Source of the DNA: Bacillota bacterium | GTDB lineage: Bacteria > Bacillota > Proteinivoracia > UBA4975 | Direction of reading: 5' to 3' | Length of the DNA stretch: 12,425 bases | NCBI GenBank assembly: GCA_012727415.1 | Contig: JAAYHI010000056.1 | Location: 1 to 12,425 of the forward strand | Part shown: one piece after another, positions 7,253 through 12,425 of the stretch | Layout of the letters: every line of letters begins with the position of its first letter | Numbering within the stretch: the first letter of the stretch is position 1 | Position numbers and translations under genes: made by a program | Notes under the pieces: generated by a model | The model's input: only the letters and a program-made list of their open reading frames with translations | Told to the model about the DNA's origin: nothing | Databases searched by the model: none

Positions 7253-7861
7253 ATGGATAAGGGAGAAAAAGCACGCAAGTTCCTGGAAATGAGCGATTAT
7301 GACCTGGCCCATGAACTGCTGACCAGGGATCTCTTGTACTATAAAATACCCCCGGAACAGGTTGAACACTATGTCAACACCGCCCTCACCATTGGTAGCG
7401 ACATGGCAAGGGCTTGCCCCAGCAAGGATATTTATAAACTTTGCGCAGATAACGGCATCGCCATTGAAGAAATGTCCACCAAGGGCAAGTACTTTGGCGT
7501 GCGCATGCGGGCGGAGATTCACATACGTGATGAGGAGACCAAGATTAGGCTATACAAGCAGTCCATCGAGGATATTGCCAGGAGCTTGCGGGAATTTTTC
7601 CCGGAAGGACAGCGGCTGAGTTACGATGCCATTAATAAAATGCATCTCGCCCATGAGTTCTTTCATTATATTGAGGAGAGGGACAATGTAAAGGTAAACG
7701 AGATGTTGCCCCAGGTGGTGACCTTCAGCTTTTTGGGTTACCATCGCCGGGCTACCATCCTGACCCTATCTGAAGTCGCAGCCCACAGCTTCAGCAAGGA
7801 GCTGCTGAAGCTTCCCCATTACCCCTACTTGTATGACAAACTGTATGCTCTCTCCCTTTAG
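7253..7861 (+). CDS. Unrecognised protein with a zincin-like HEFFH motif
   Basis: I do not recognise the family of this 202-residue protein. It has a metallopeptidase-type HExxH motif, AHEFFHYIE (133-141, His134, Glu135, His138). About 36 residues later comes LSEVAAHSFSKELL (172-185), where Glu174 could be a third zinc ligand. The arrangement (helix with HExxH, then an E-x-x-A helix) recalls ImmA/IrrE-type peptidases, but no helix-turn-helix is attached. There is no signal peptide, so it is cytoplasmic. The ATG at 7253 is chosen because GGAGGG (7243-7248) precedes it; an in-frame TTG at 7241 overlaps that site and is unlikely. It begins 12 nt after the HyuA-like stop, so it is tightly coupled to that enzyme. 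It could be an amidase of the pathway, a maturation or cleavage factor for the HyuA-like protein, or a non-catalytic metal-binding partner. Confidence 0.75.
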   Translation: MDKGEKARKFLEMSDYDLAHELLTRDLLYYKIPPEQVEHYVNTALTIGSDMARACPSKDIYKLCADNGIAIEEMSTKGKYFGVRMRAEIHIRDEETKIRLYKQSIEDIARSLREFFPEGQRLSYDAINKMHLAHEFFHYIEERDNVKVNEMLPQVVTFSFLGYHRRATILTLSEVAAHSFSKELLKLPHYPYLYDKLYALSL

Positions 7862-7881
7862 ATTCACTGCTCCAGCTAACC

Positions 7882-7910
7882 TTGAACAGAAGGCTAATAT
7901 GTGGTATATA
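7882..7910 (+). promoter_or_regulatory. Promoter of the gntR gene
   Basis: TTGAAC (7882-7887) and TATATA (7905-7910) are 17 bp apart. Initiation is expected near 7917, 27 nt before the TTG start. No clear terminator separates the HExxH gene (stop at 7861) from gntR, so read-through may also contribute. Confidence 0.6.
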
Positions 7911-7911
7911 C
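7904..7911. promoter_or_regulatory. Candidate GntR operator GTATATAC over the gntR -10 box
   Basis: This octamer is the same as the one at 2132-2139 and covers the whole -10 box of the gntR promoter, a position suited to autorepression. A partial copy, GGTATATAA (7935-7943), lies just before the start codon and overlaps the ribosome binding region. Confidence 0.55.
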
Positions 7912-7943
7912 AAGTTATCATGTCAGTACTGTGAGGTATATAA

Positions 7944-8666
7944 TTGATAGACAAATCCAGTGGCATTCCGGTGTATAAACAAATAGAGGCTTCCATTCGT
8001 TCAGGAATTGAGCGCGGCGTATACCCGGTGGGTACCAAGTTGCCCAGCGAGGAACTAATGGCTGCCGAGTTTGGGGTCTCCCGGGGTACAGTGCGGCAGG
8101 CGTTAAGCGAGTTGTCCAACCAGGGGATTATTAAGCGTATCCATGGCAGCGGAACCTTTGTATGTGAGCCAGGGAATGAGTTTAAGATTGACACCGACCA
8201 CTTTATCTCTTTCCTGGATGAGCTGGAACGGCTCGGCATCACTGTTGAAACAATCGTCATGGATAAACAGTCCCAGGCTGCTGAAGGACTGTTGCATGAG
8301 ATCTTTCCAGGGGCAACCCTGTATGCCGTCAAGCGCTTGCGCAAGCGGGAGAACAAGCCCGTTATGTGTTCCATAGACTATATACCCGAAGATTTGTTCC
8401 CAGGCATAGCGGAAAAGTATGATGACCGGGCATCAATTTATGAGTTCCTGGAGAATGAATACTCAATTCATATTAAACGGGTAAAGCGAACCTTTTATGC
8501 CATTGCTGCTTCGGGAGAAGTAGCCAAGGCGTTGTCCCTGAAAAAGGGTGAACCCCTCTTCTATATTATTCAGCAGGCCTTTGATGACTTCAGCCGCTGT
8601 GTAGATTGCGCTTATCTGTATGTGGTCAGCGAAGAGATGCACTTCTCGGTAATGACCACCAGGTAA
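7944..8666 (+). CDS. GntR-family transcriptional regulator, HutC/UTRA subfamily
   Basis: The product has 240 residues. The N-terminal winged helix (about 1-73) has the canonical opening GIPVYKQIEASIRSGI, then LPSEELMAAEFGVSRGTVRQ (33-52) with the recognition helix, and the wing RIHGSGTFV (65-73). Residues from about 90 to 235 form a UTRA ligand-binding domain (YAVKRLRKRENKPVM, SIDYIPEDLFP, KRTFYAIAASGEVAKAL, LFYIIQQAF), which in relatives binds a small effector and releases DNA. The start is the TTG at 7944: a stop codon lies immediately upstream, GAGG (7933-7936) is at suitable distance, and the next in-frame Met is inside the DNA-binding domain. It is most likely the local repressor of the catabolic genes and of itself, through GTATATAC sites. 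Confidence 0.92.
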   Translation: MIDKSSGIPVYKQIEASIRSGIERGVYPVGTKLPSEELMAAEFGVSRGTVRQALSELSNQGIIKRIHGSGTFVCEPGNEFKIDTDHFISFLDELERLGITVETIVMDKQSQAAEGLLHEIFPGATLYAVKRLRKRENKPVMCSIDYIPEDLFPGIAEKYDDRASIYEFLENEYSIHIKRVKRTFYAIAASGEVAKALSLKKGEPLFYIIQQAFDDFSRCVDCAYLYVVSEEMHFSVMTTR

Positions 8667-8675
8667 TTCCGAATA

Positions 8676-8706
8676 ACAGCAGGTCAGTAATTGGCCTGTT
8701 TTTTTT
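8676..8706 (+). terminator. Rho-independent terminator after gntR
   Basis: The stem CAGGTCA (8680-8686) with TGGCCTG (8692-8698), one T-G wobble and a GTAAT loop, is extended outward by A/T pairs and followed by eight T residues (8699-8706). It lies 13 nt after the regulator's stop and closes the catabolic cluster. Confidence 0.8.
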
Positions 8707-8769
8707 GTACCTGGGGCATGTACATGGCGAAATGTGTCGATTTTTCGCGCACGAAAGTACAATTCAAAT

Positions 8770-8990
8770 AAAGGAAAAAAGGAGGTTTTGGGAGAACTAA
8801 TAAATAGCTTATTTTGGTAATATATCCGTTTCATTCCCTCGGTGCTGCCTTTAATCCGCCTCGAGAATTCTACTCCCGCGAAATCTGTTTCCGTTCTATC
8901 TAAGAACATTTTGTCAAGTGGGTGGTCGGTTGAAAGAATTCGAGAGGAGGGATGCGAGGAAGAAGCTATTCCGATAATTCTGCAGGAATA
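8770..8990 (+). ncRNA. Candidate structured RNA or long structured leader in a 346-nt gene-free stretch
   Basis: Between gntR and the exported protein no convincing gene is visible. CCTC-GA-GAATTCT (8859-8871) pairs with AGAATTC-GA-GAGG (8935-8947), eleven pairs around a symmetric GA/GA internal loop, which forms tandem sheared G-A pairs in RNA. The stem continues outward imperfectly (ATCC with GGGAT). Inside it is a hairpin GTTC/GAAC (8893-8907). Further hairpins are AATAA/TTATT near 8802-8816 and TATTCC/GGAATA (8968-8990). A possible -10, TACAAT (8758-8763), lies upstream but its -35 is poor. I cannot name an RNA class; the strand, the ends and whether this is a separate RNA or the leader of the next gene are uncertain. 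Confidence 0.35.
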
Positions 8991-9012
8991 AAAAAATTAT
9001 GGAGGGATTAAC

Positions 9013-9390
9013 GTGAAAAAAACCTTAAAGCTTATGGCACTTGCAACGGCGGTGTTCATGGTATGCAGTTTCTTCCTGCTTGATGTTGCGGGCAGCGCAA
9101 TACTCACCAAGTACACCACCCATTACTACTCCTGCCGCGTGCACACCAATTGCCACCACATTACTTTTAAGAGCCAGGGCAATACAACCACCGGGCAAAT
9201 TTACGATAAATGGTTTGACAGCATGGATTCTCACTGGCCTAATGCCTTCAGGGTTGATTCGACCTGGAGTTATACCGTGGGGACAACTGGGTACGCCAAG
9301 GGAACCTATACGATTTACGCCAGCATTATCACCCAATGGGCATCCCTTGCGTTTAAATCTACCACAAGGACCATTACTCATACGTATTAA
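9013..9390 (+). CDS. Small exported protein of unknown function
   Basis: I do not recognise this 125-residue protein. It has a clear Sec signal peptide: MKKTLK, a hydrophobic core (about 7-23) and a VAGSA site giving cleavage after about residue 28. The mature part of about 97 residues is rich in Thr, Tyr, Ser and Trp. It has two Cys (41 and 47, in YYSCRVHTNCHH) that could form a disulphide, and patterns such as GTYTIYASIITQW that suggest beta strands. The Cys in the signal core is not in a lipobox. The GTG start follows GGAGGG (9001-9006). The ABC exporter gene starts 64 nt downstream, after a hairpin, so the two are probably one operon. It could be a secreted antimicrobial or signalling peptide, a surface protein, or a protein the exporter protects against; none is shown by sequence alone. 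Confidence 0.75.
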   Translation: MKKTLKLMALATAVFMVCSFFLLDVAGSAILTKYTTHYYSCRVHTNCHHITFKSQGNTTTGQIYDKWFDSMDSHWPNAFRVDSTWSYTVGTTGYAKGTYTIYASIITQWASLAFKSTTRTITHTY

Positions 9391-9404
9391 CTTATTGCTA
9401 AAGT

Positions 9405-9434
9405 GCTTCCCTGGCCTGTATAGGCCGGGGAAGC
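9405..9434 (+). other. Intercistronic hairpin between exported protein and ABC exporter
   Basis: A 13-bp stem, GCTTCCCTGGCCT (9405-9417) with AGGCCGGGGAAGC (9422-9434), has one T-G pair and a GTAT loop. There is no T tract after it, and the next ribosome binding site, AGGAGGGG (9441-9448), starts 6 nt later. This suggests processing or message protection that lets the small protein be made in excess over the exporter, rather than termination. Confidence 0.6.
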
Positions 9435-9454
9435 CCTAAAAGGAGGGGCTCCCT

Positions 9455-11536
9455 TTGCATATATTAAAGGGCATTAATATTAAATTTGATTCTACACTCA
9501 TTGAAAACGGCAGCCTGACAATACTGGACGGCAAGGTGACCGCTATTATTGGCGAAAGCGGCAGCGGCAAGTCGACACTGCTGTATAAGGCTGGGCTTAT
9601 CTCCGGCGGGCAGCACAGTTACTCTTTCGACGGTACAAGTTTAGATCTTGATAATGATGAGCAGCTCAGCCATCTGCGCAAGACAAAAATCGGCTACATC
9701 TTTCAGGACAACAATCTCATCGATGCCCTGAGCGTTAAAGAAAATATTCGCCTGGCCGCTGCTATTGCCGGCACTGACGTTACAGACAGGGACATCCGGA
9801 ACTACTTGAACTATGTTGGGCTGAGGTCAATTAACGAGGACAGCTACCCCCGGCAATTGTCCGGGGGGGAACAGCAGCGGGCTGCCATCGCCACCATCCT
9901 GGCCAAGGAGCCCGATCTGGTAATAGCCGACGAGCCCACTTCTTCACTGGATGAAGGCAACTCTGCGGCAATAATGGCGATTTTTAAAAGGATGGCCCAT
10001 GAAGACGGCAAAAAGGTAATCATCGCCACCCATAATGAAAAGATATACAACCAGGCCGACGTCATCTATGCTATAGAAGGCAAAAAAATAACCCTGATCA
10101 AAGGTCACGAGCATTTTTCACCGCAACCGCCAGCAAAGGATGAGATATCCAAGCCTTCCCCCAAACTCAAAATGGCCTTCTACCTGGAATATGCCAGACG
10201 GATTGCCAGGAAAAGCCGCGTGCAAAGAAGGATTATGCTGGCTTTGTGCGCCGCTGCCATTGCCTTTAGTTCGGTGGTCTATAATTTTGGCGATGCCTTT
10301 ATTGCCAGACAGCAACAGTTCATGAACACGATATCTGACCGGGAAGTGCTGCTGGTCAACATGACTGTGCCTTTAAATGTTGTCTTGGATGTCGATGAAA
10401 ATATGGCGATTGCCCCCACTGAAGCTGAGGCCATTGCTGCAATCAGCAATGTCGATACTGTCTACCCGTATTTCGAGTTTCGTTCAGCCGGTTATGACGG
10501 TATCAACGATACCGGAGTCTCTGCTGCGCGCATCACAGTGAATATTGATGGCCAGCACCAGGAGTACGAATTTTTCGAGGCAGAAGGCCACCGCCTAGAT
10601 AAATTCTGCATGATTCCCTATTTCCCGGAGCAAGGCATAGAAAAGCGAGTGAAGTATGGCAGCGCCGTGGAAGGCGGCTATTATCTGTCGGCGCAGTTTG
10701 CAAATTTGTTGAATATTGACGACTTGGAGCAAGGCGTCAGGCTGCAAGTTACTGTGTGCGTGCCTCTGGCCCTGTATGAAACAAGTATGCAGGTGGGCGA
10801 TGATGAAGGCATGTATACCATAGATATTGACCTGTCGAAGGTAACCGAGTTCGAGTTCGCTGTGGCAGGGATACTGGACGAAAGATTTATTAATCGGTAC
10901 TCCAACAGCGGCGGCAATGTGATATATGCTCCCTATGCCGATATGGCAGCGAAACTGGAAAGAATCCAGGCAGCGTACGCAGCAGAAGTTGTCATGGACA
11001 GCAAGGAGTGGAATCCCAGCGCCTATATCGTCTTCTCAAAGCACTACAGCGATGTGAACATAACCCGGGACAAGCTGGCCTCTATCAACCCGAACTTCAG
11101 GACGGCTTCGGAGTACCAGGATGTGGATGCAATGAACTCCATGATTGCTGGCATAAAAAGCGGGGCCTTTACTGCTGCCATCATTGTTCTGACGGTAATC
11201 CTGCTGTTAATGGCTATTATTCATATGAACAGCGTCCTGGGAAGGAAATATGAGATTGCGCTGTTAAAAGCCAACGGCCTCACCCGCAGAGAATTGTTTA
11301 AGCTCATTATGGCAGAATCCCTGCGCTATGTGTTCTGGGTTTCATTGGCATCCGGTTTCATTTCAATGGTGCTGATTAATGCAGTAAACTTCGGCTTTAA
11401 TGAGACATTGGTAAAGGCCGGTCCCAATGTTCTTGCCATCAACCTCCTGGTCGCCCTGATCTCTGTCTGCATTCCCACACTTATTTCTGTTATAACCATC
11501 AACAAGTATCGCCCCGATACCATACTGCGCAATTAA
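9455..11536 (+). CDS. MacB-like ABC exporter, fused ATPase and FtsX-type permease
   Basis: The product has 693 residues. The N-terminal ATPase has Walker A GESGSGKST (33-41), Q-loop Gln84 in YIFQDN, signature LSGGEQQR (135-142), Walker B LVIADEP (155-161), D-loop SSLD (163-166) and switch His193. A linker leads to TM1 (about 259-278), a large extracytoplasmic domain (about 280-568), then TM2 (570-590), TM3 (625-644) and TM4 (659-681). Between TM2 and TM3 is the FtsX-type coupling stretch YEIALLKANGLTRRELFK. This is the MacB topology; such homodimeric exporters act on peptides, toxins or envelope components without moving them through the membrane core. No MacA-type adaptor is visible. The TTG start at 9455 follows AGGAGGGG at 6 nt spacing. 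It is presumably co-transcribed with the preceding exported protein and may secrete, sense or give resistance to it or to an outside peptide. Confidence 0.9.
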   Translation: MHILKGINIKFDSTLIENGSLTILDGKVTAIIGESGSGKSTLLYKAGLISGGQHSYSFDGTSLDLDNDEQLSHLRKTKIGYIFQDNNLIDALSVKENIRLAAAIAGTDVTDRDIRNYLNYVGLRSINEDSYPRQLSGGEQQRAAIATILAKEPDLVIADEPTSSLDEGNSAAIMAIFKRMAHEDGKKVIIATHNEKIYNQADVIYAIEGKKITLIKGHEHFSPQPPAKDEISKPSPKLKMAFYLEYARRIARKSRVQRRIMLALCAAAIAFSSVVYNFGDAFIARQQQFMNTISDREVLLVNMTVPLNVVLDVDENMAIAPTEAEAIAAISNVDTVYPYFEFRSAGYDGINDTGVSAARITVNIDGQHQEYEFFEAEGHRLDKFCMIPYFPEQGIEKRVKYGSAVEGGYYLSAQFANLLNIDDLEQGVRLQVTVCVPLALYETSMQVGDDEGMYTIDIDLSKVTEFEFAVAGILDERFINRYSNSGGNVIYAPYADMAAKLERIQAAYAAEVVMDSKEWNPSAYIVFSKHYSDVNITRDKLASINPNFRTASEYQDVDAMNSMIAGIKSGAFTAAIIVLTVILLLMAIIHMNSVLGRKYEIALLKANGLTRRELFKLIMAESLRYVFWVSLASGFISMVLINAVNFGFNETLVKAGPNVLAINLLVALISVCIPTLISVITINKYRPDTILRN

Positions 11537-11559
11537 TGCAACACAGAAGAAAAGATAAA

Positions 11560-11592
11560 CACCCACAGGCCGTTTGGACTGTGGGTGATTTT
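11560..11592. terminator. Bidirectional Rho-independent terminator
   Basis: The stem CACCCACAG (11560-11568) with CTGTGGGTG (11579-11587) has a 10-nt loop and is followed by ATTTTC on the plus strand and TTTATC on the minus strand. It separates the convergent ABC exporter and small membrane protein genes. Confidence 0.75.
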
Positions 11593-11605
11593 CATTAATT
11601 TCGTA

Positions 11606-12010
11606 TTAGCCCAGGGCTCCAATCAACAGGATGATAAACAAGAAGATGCCAAGGAAAATACCAAGTATTACTGCGGCAAAAGCGCCTTCGCTGAGGCCAA
11701 CCCTTGTTCTGTACGGGTCGATTATTGCCATATGATCATTTGCCCGCTTGGCAATGGGGCGCTTAAAGCGAATGCGGTTGTGGTCGAACTTCTCCACCAG
11801 TTCCCAGCCGTTTTCTGCCTCTTCAGCGCACAGCCGGGCAAACCGTTCCCCTTTTATTGCCGTGTTGGAGCGGACGATTTTAAATTCCCAGCCTTCAGCC
11901 AACTCTTCTTTAGTATAGGGGGTCAATCTCTCTTCCTCCTCTTCCAGCCTTCTTTTTCGGGCAGCCGCAGCCGCAGCAACTGCTGCGCCGCCTCCGGAAT
12001 AAGCTGTCAC
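11606..12010 (-). CDS. Small membrane protein with a C-terminal transmembrane helix (DUF4177-like middle)
   Basis: This 134-residue protein is of unknown function. It has a Gly/Ala-rich start (SGGGAAVAAAAAARKRR), a short acidic helix (LEEEEERL) and a middle region (about 35-85) with GWEFKIVRS and AEEAENGWELVEKF. That pattern resembles the DUF4177 type (strand, helix, GWELV). It ends in a strongly hydrophobic helix (about 109-131), so it is probably anchored at its C-terminus with the rest in the cytoplasm. The frame is open to an ATG at 12052 without a ribosome binding site. The GTG at 12010 is preceded by GGAGGGG (complement of 12016-12022) and is the likely start. It stands alone between a terminator and the divergent nrd gene. 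The DUF4177 resemblance is weak. Confidence 0.7.
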   Translation of the reverse strand: MTAYSGGGAAVAAAAAARKRRLEEEEERLTPYTKEELAEGWEFKIVRSNTAIKGERFARLCAEEAENGWELVEKFDHNRIRFKRPIAKRANDHMAIIDPYRTRVGLSEGAFAAVILGIFLGIFLFIILLIGALG

Positions 12011-12100
12011 TGCTACCCCTCCTGGAATGTCAAGGTACCTATACTTTACCATATTTGCGCCCGCGAGACCATCCTTTTCCCGTTAAAGGAAGGATTCCTC

Positions 12101-12129
12101 TTGCGAAATAGCCCAAGATGTAGTATCCT
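12101..12129 (+). promoter_or_regulatory. Candidate promoter of the ribonucleotide reductase gene
   Basis: TTGCGA (12101-12106) and TATCCT (12124-12129) are 17 bp apart, each matching consensus at four of six bases. Initiation is expected near 12136, leaving a leader of about 90 nt. A degenerate NrdR-like box (12113-12128) overlaps the -10, and the better box lies just after the start. Confidence 0.45.
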
Positions 12130-12142
12130 TATTGGTAAATAA

Positions 12143-12158
12143 ACACAACATATTGTGC
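12143..12158. promoter_or_regulatory. NrdR box
   Basis: ACACAACATATTGTGC matches the known NrdR operator (a 16-bp palindrome of the ACACWATATATWGTGT type) at nearly all positions and sits before a ribonucleotide reductase gene. NrdR boxes usually come in pairs about 30-31 bp apart. A much weaker candidate is at 12113-12128, exactly 30 bp upstream, over the -10 box. NrdR is the zinc-finger/ATP-cone repressor of nrd genes. Confidence 0.65.
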
Positions 12159-12226
12159 TTTTTTTGTCCTGGTGGCATTTCGAGAGGGAGCACGATTTTT
12201 CTTTTACCGAGAAAGGGAGGAGTATA

Positions 12227-12425
12227 ATGGGAGTAAAGCTGAGCAGTTTGAAAACCCCGAAGCATATCATCAAGCGTGACGGAACAACGGTTCCCTTTGA
12301 TTACTTCAAGATCAGACAAGCTATTGCCAAGGCAAATGTCAACGTTCCCAGCGAAACGCTTTCTGATGCCGAGCTGGATCGCCTCACTGCTGAAGTTGTA
12401 AAAAGTCTTGACGTCAACAAGACCC
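12227..12425 (+). CDS. Ribonucleotide reductase large subunit, N-terminal ATP-cone (partial)
   Basis: Sixty-six codons are visible before the right edge. The opening HIIKRDGTTVPFDYFKIRQA and the following helices match the ATP-cone, the allosteric nucleotide-binding domain at the N-terminus of ribonucleotide reductases. The catalytic domain is outside the window, so the class (III NrdD, II NrdJ, or I NrdA) cannot be decided. A clostridial-type anaerobe would most often have NrdD or NrdJ. The ATG at 12227 follows GGGAGGAG (12215-12222) closely. The NrdR box upstream independently supports the assignment: NrdR itself also has an ATP-cone, but that domain follows a zinc ribbon which is absent here. 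Confidence 0.85.
   Translation, partial: MGVKLSSLKTPKHIIKRDGTTVPFDYFKIRQAIAKANVNVPSETLSDAELDRLTAEVVKSLDVNKT

Noticed and set aside
8779..8822. Tiny frame after AAGGAGG (TTG start, 10 codons)
   Set aside because: The ribosome binding site is only about 2 nt from the TTG, and the peptide is too short to support.
8463..8909. Minus-strand open frame of 148 codons across the end of gntR and the following gap
   Set aside because: It is antisense to gntR and its terminator, has no credible start signal, and its product shows no domain pattern. It is better explained by the structured non-coding stretch.
8829..8992. Plus-strand frame ending in TAA before the exported protein
   Set aside because: It has no ATG/GTG with a ribosome binding site. 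Strong base pairing across the same stretch argues for RNA structure instead of coding.
9013..9390. Lactococcin 972-type bacteriocin
   Set aside because: The family's mature pattern (Gly-Gly-x-Trp start, YY near the C-terminus) is absent and the exporter is a fused MacB type. Only a general secreted-peptide call is justified.
12027..12032. Minus-strand TTGACA as a promoter for the membrane protein gene
   Set aside because: No -10 box lies 16-18 bp downstream; it sits only about 20 nt before the start codon, overlapping the leader.
11585..12142. Plus-strand open frame of 185 codons
   Set aside because: It is antisense to the membrane protein gene, starts inside the terminator tail and shows no coherent domain.
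1..12425. CRISPR arrays, tRNA or rRNA genes
   Set aside because: No regularly spaced repeats, cloverleaf or rRNA-like sequence was seen on either strand.

Overview
The window looks like a chromosomal accessory region of a low-to-medium-GC Gram-positive anaerobe of the Bacillota (Clostridia-like). The reasons are strong GGAGG-type ribosome binding sites before nearly every gene, frequent GTG and TTG starts, sigma-A type promoters with 17-18 bp spacers, Rho-independent hairpins, and clostridial-style protein families. This placement is inference from style; no rRNA or other phylogenetic marker is present.

Layout. (1) 1-507: the edge of an IS256-like insertion sequence (transposase start on the minus strand) abuts a truncated C-terminal piece of a Shedu-type (DUF4263) antiphage protein, so a defence gene appears to have been broken by the insertion. 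A bidirectional terminator follows. (2) 592-8666: a catabolic gene cluster. An M81/MlrC-family metallopeptidase is on the minus strand. Divergent from it lie a FAD-dependent oxidoreductase, an ion-transporter-superfamily permease, a hydantoinase/oxoprolinase (HyuA-like) protein, a small unrecognised HExxH protein, and a GntR/HutC-type regulator. (3) 8667-9012: a long non-coding stretch with a terminator and a possible structured RNA. (4) 9013-11536: a small exported protein followed by a one-polypeptide MacB-like ABC exporter. (5) 11606-12010: a minus-strand small tail-anchored membrane protein. (6) 12101-12425: promoter, probable NrdR box and the first 66 codons of a ribonucleotide reductase with an ATP-cone.

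How it may work together. The cluster in (2) reads as uptake (permease), ring or amide opening (HyuA-like, HExxH protein, M81 enzyme), oxidation (FAD enzyme) and control (GntR) of one unidentified small molecule, perhaps a cyclic amide or peptide-like compound. The substrate is not known. The palindrome GTATATAC occurs once between the two divergent promoters at 2086-2144 and once on the -10 box of the regulator's own promoter at 7905-7910. It fits the GT-N-TA-N-AC pattern of HutC-type operators, so one regulator probably controls both sites.

The most promising unexplored points are this regulon, the HExxH protein, the HyuA-like enzyme without a visible HyuB partner, the possible structured RNA at about 8850-8955, and the exported-protein/ABC cassette.
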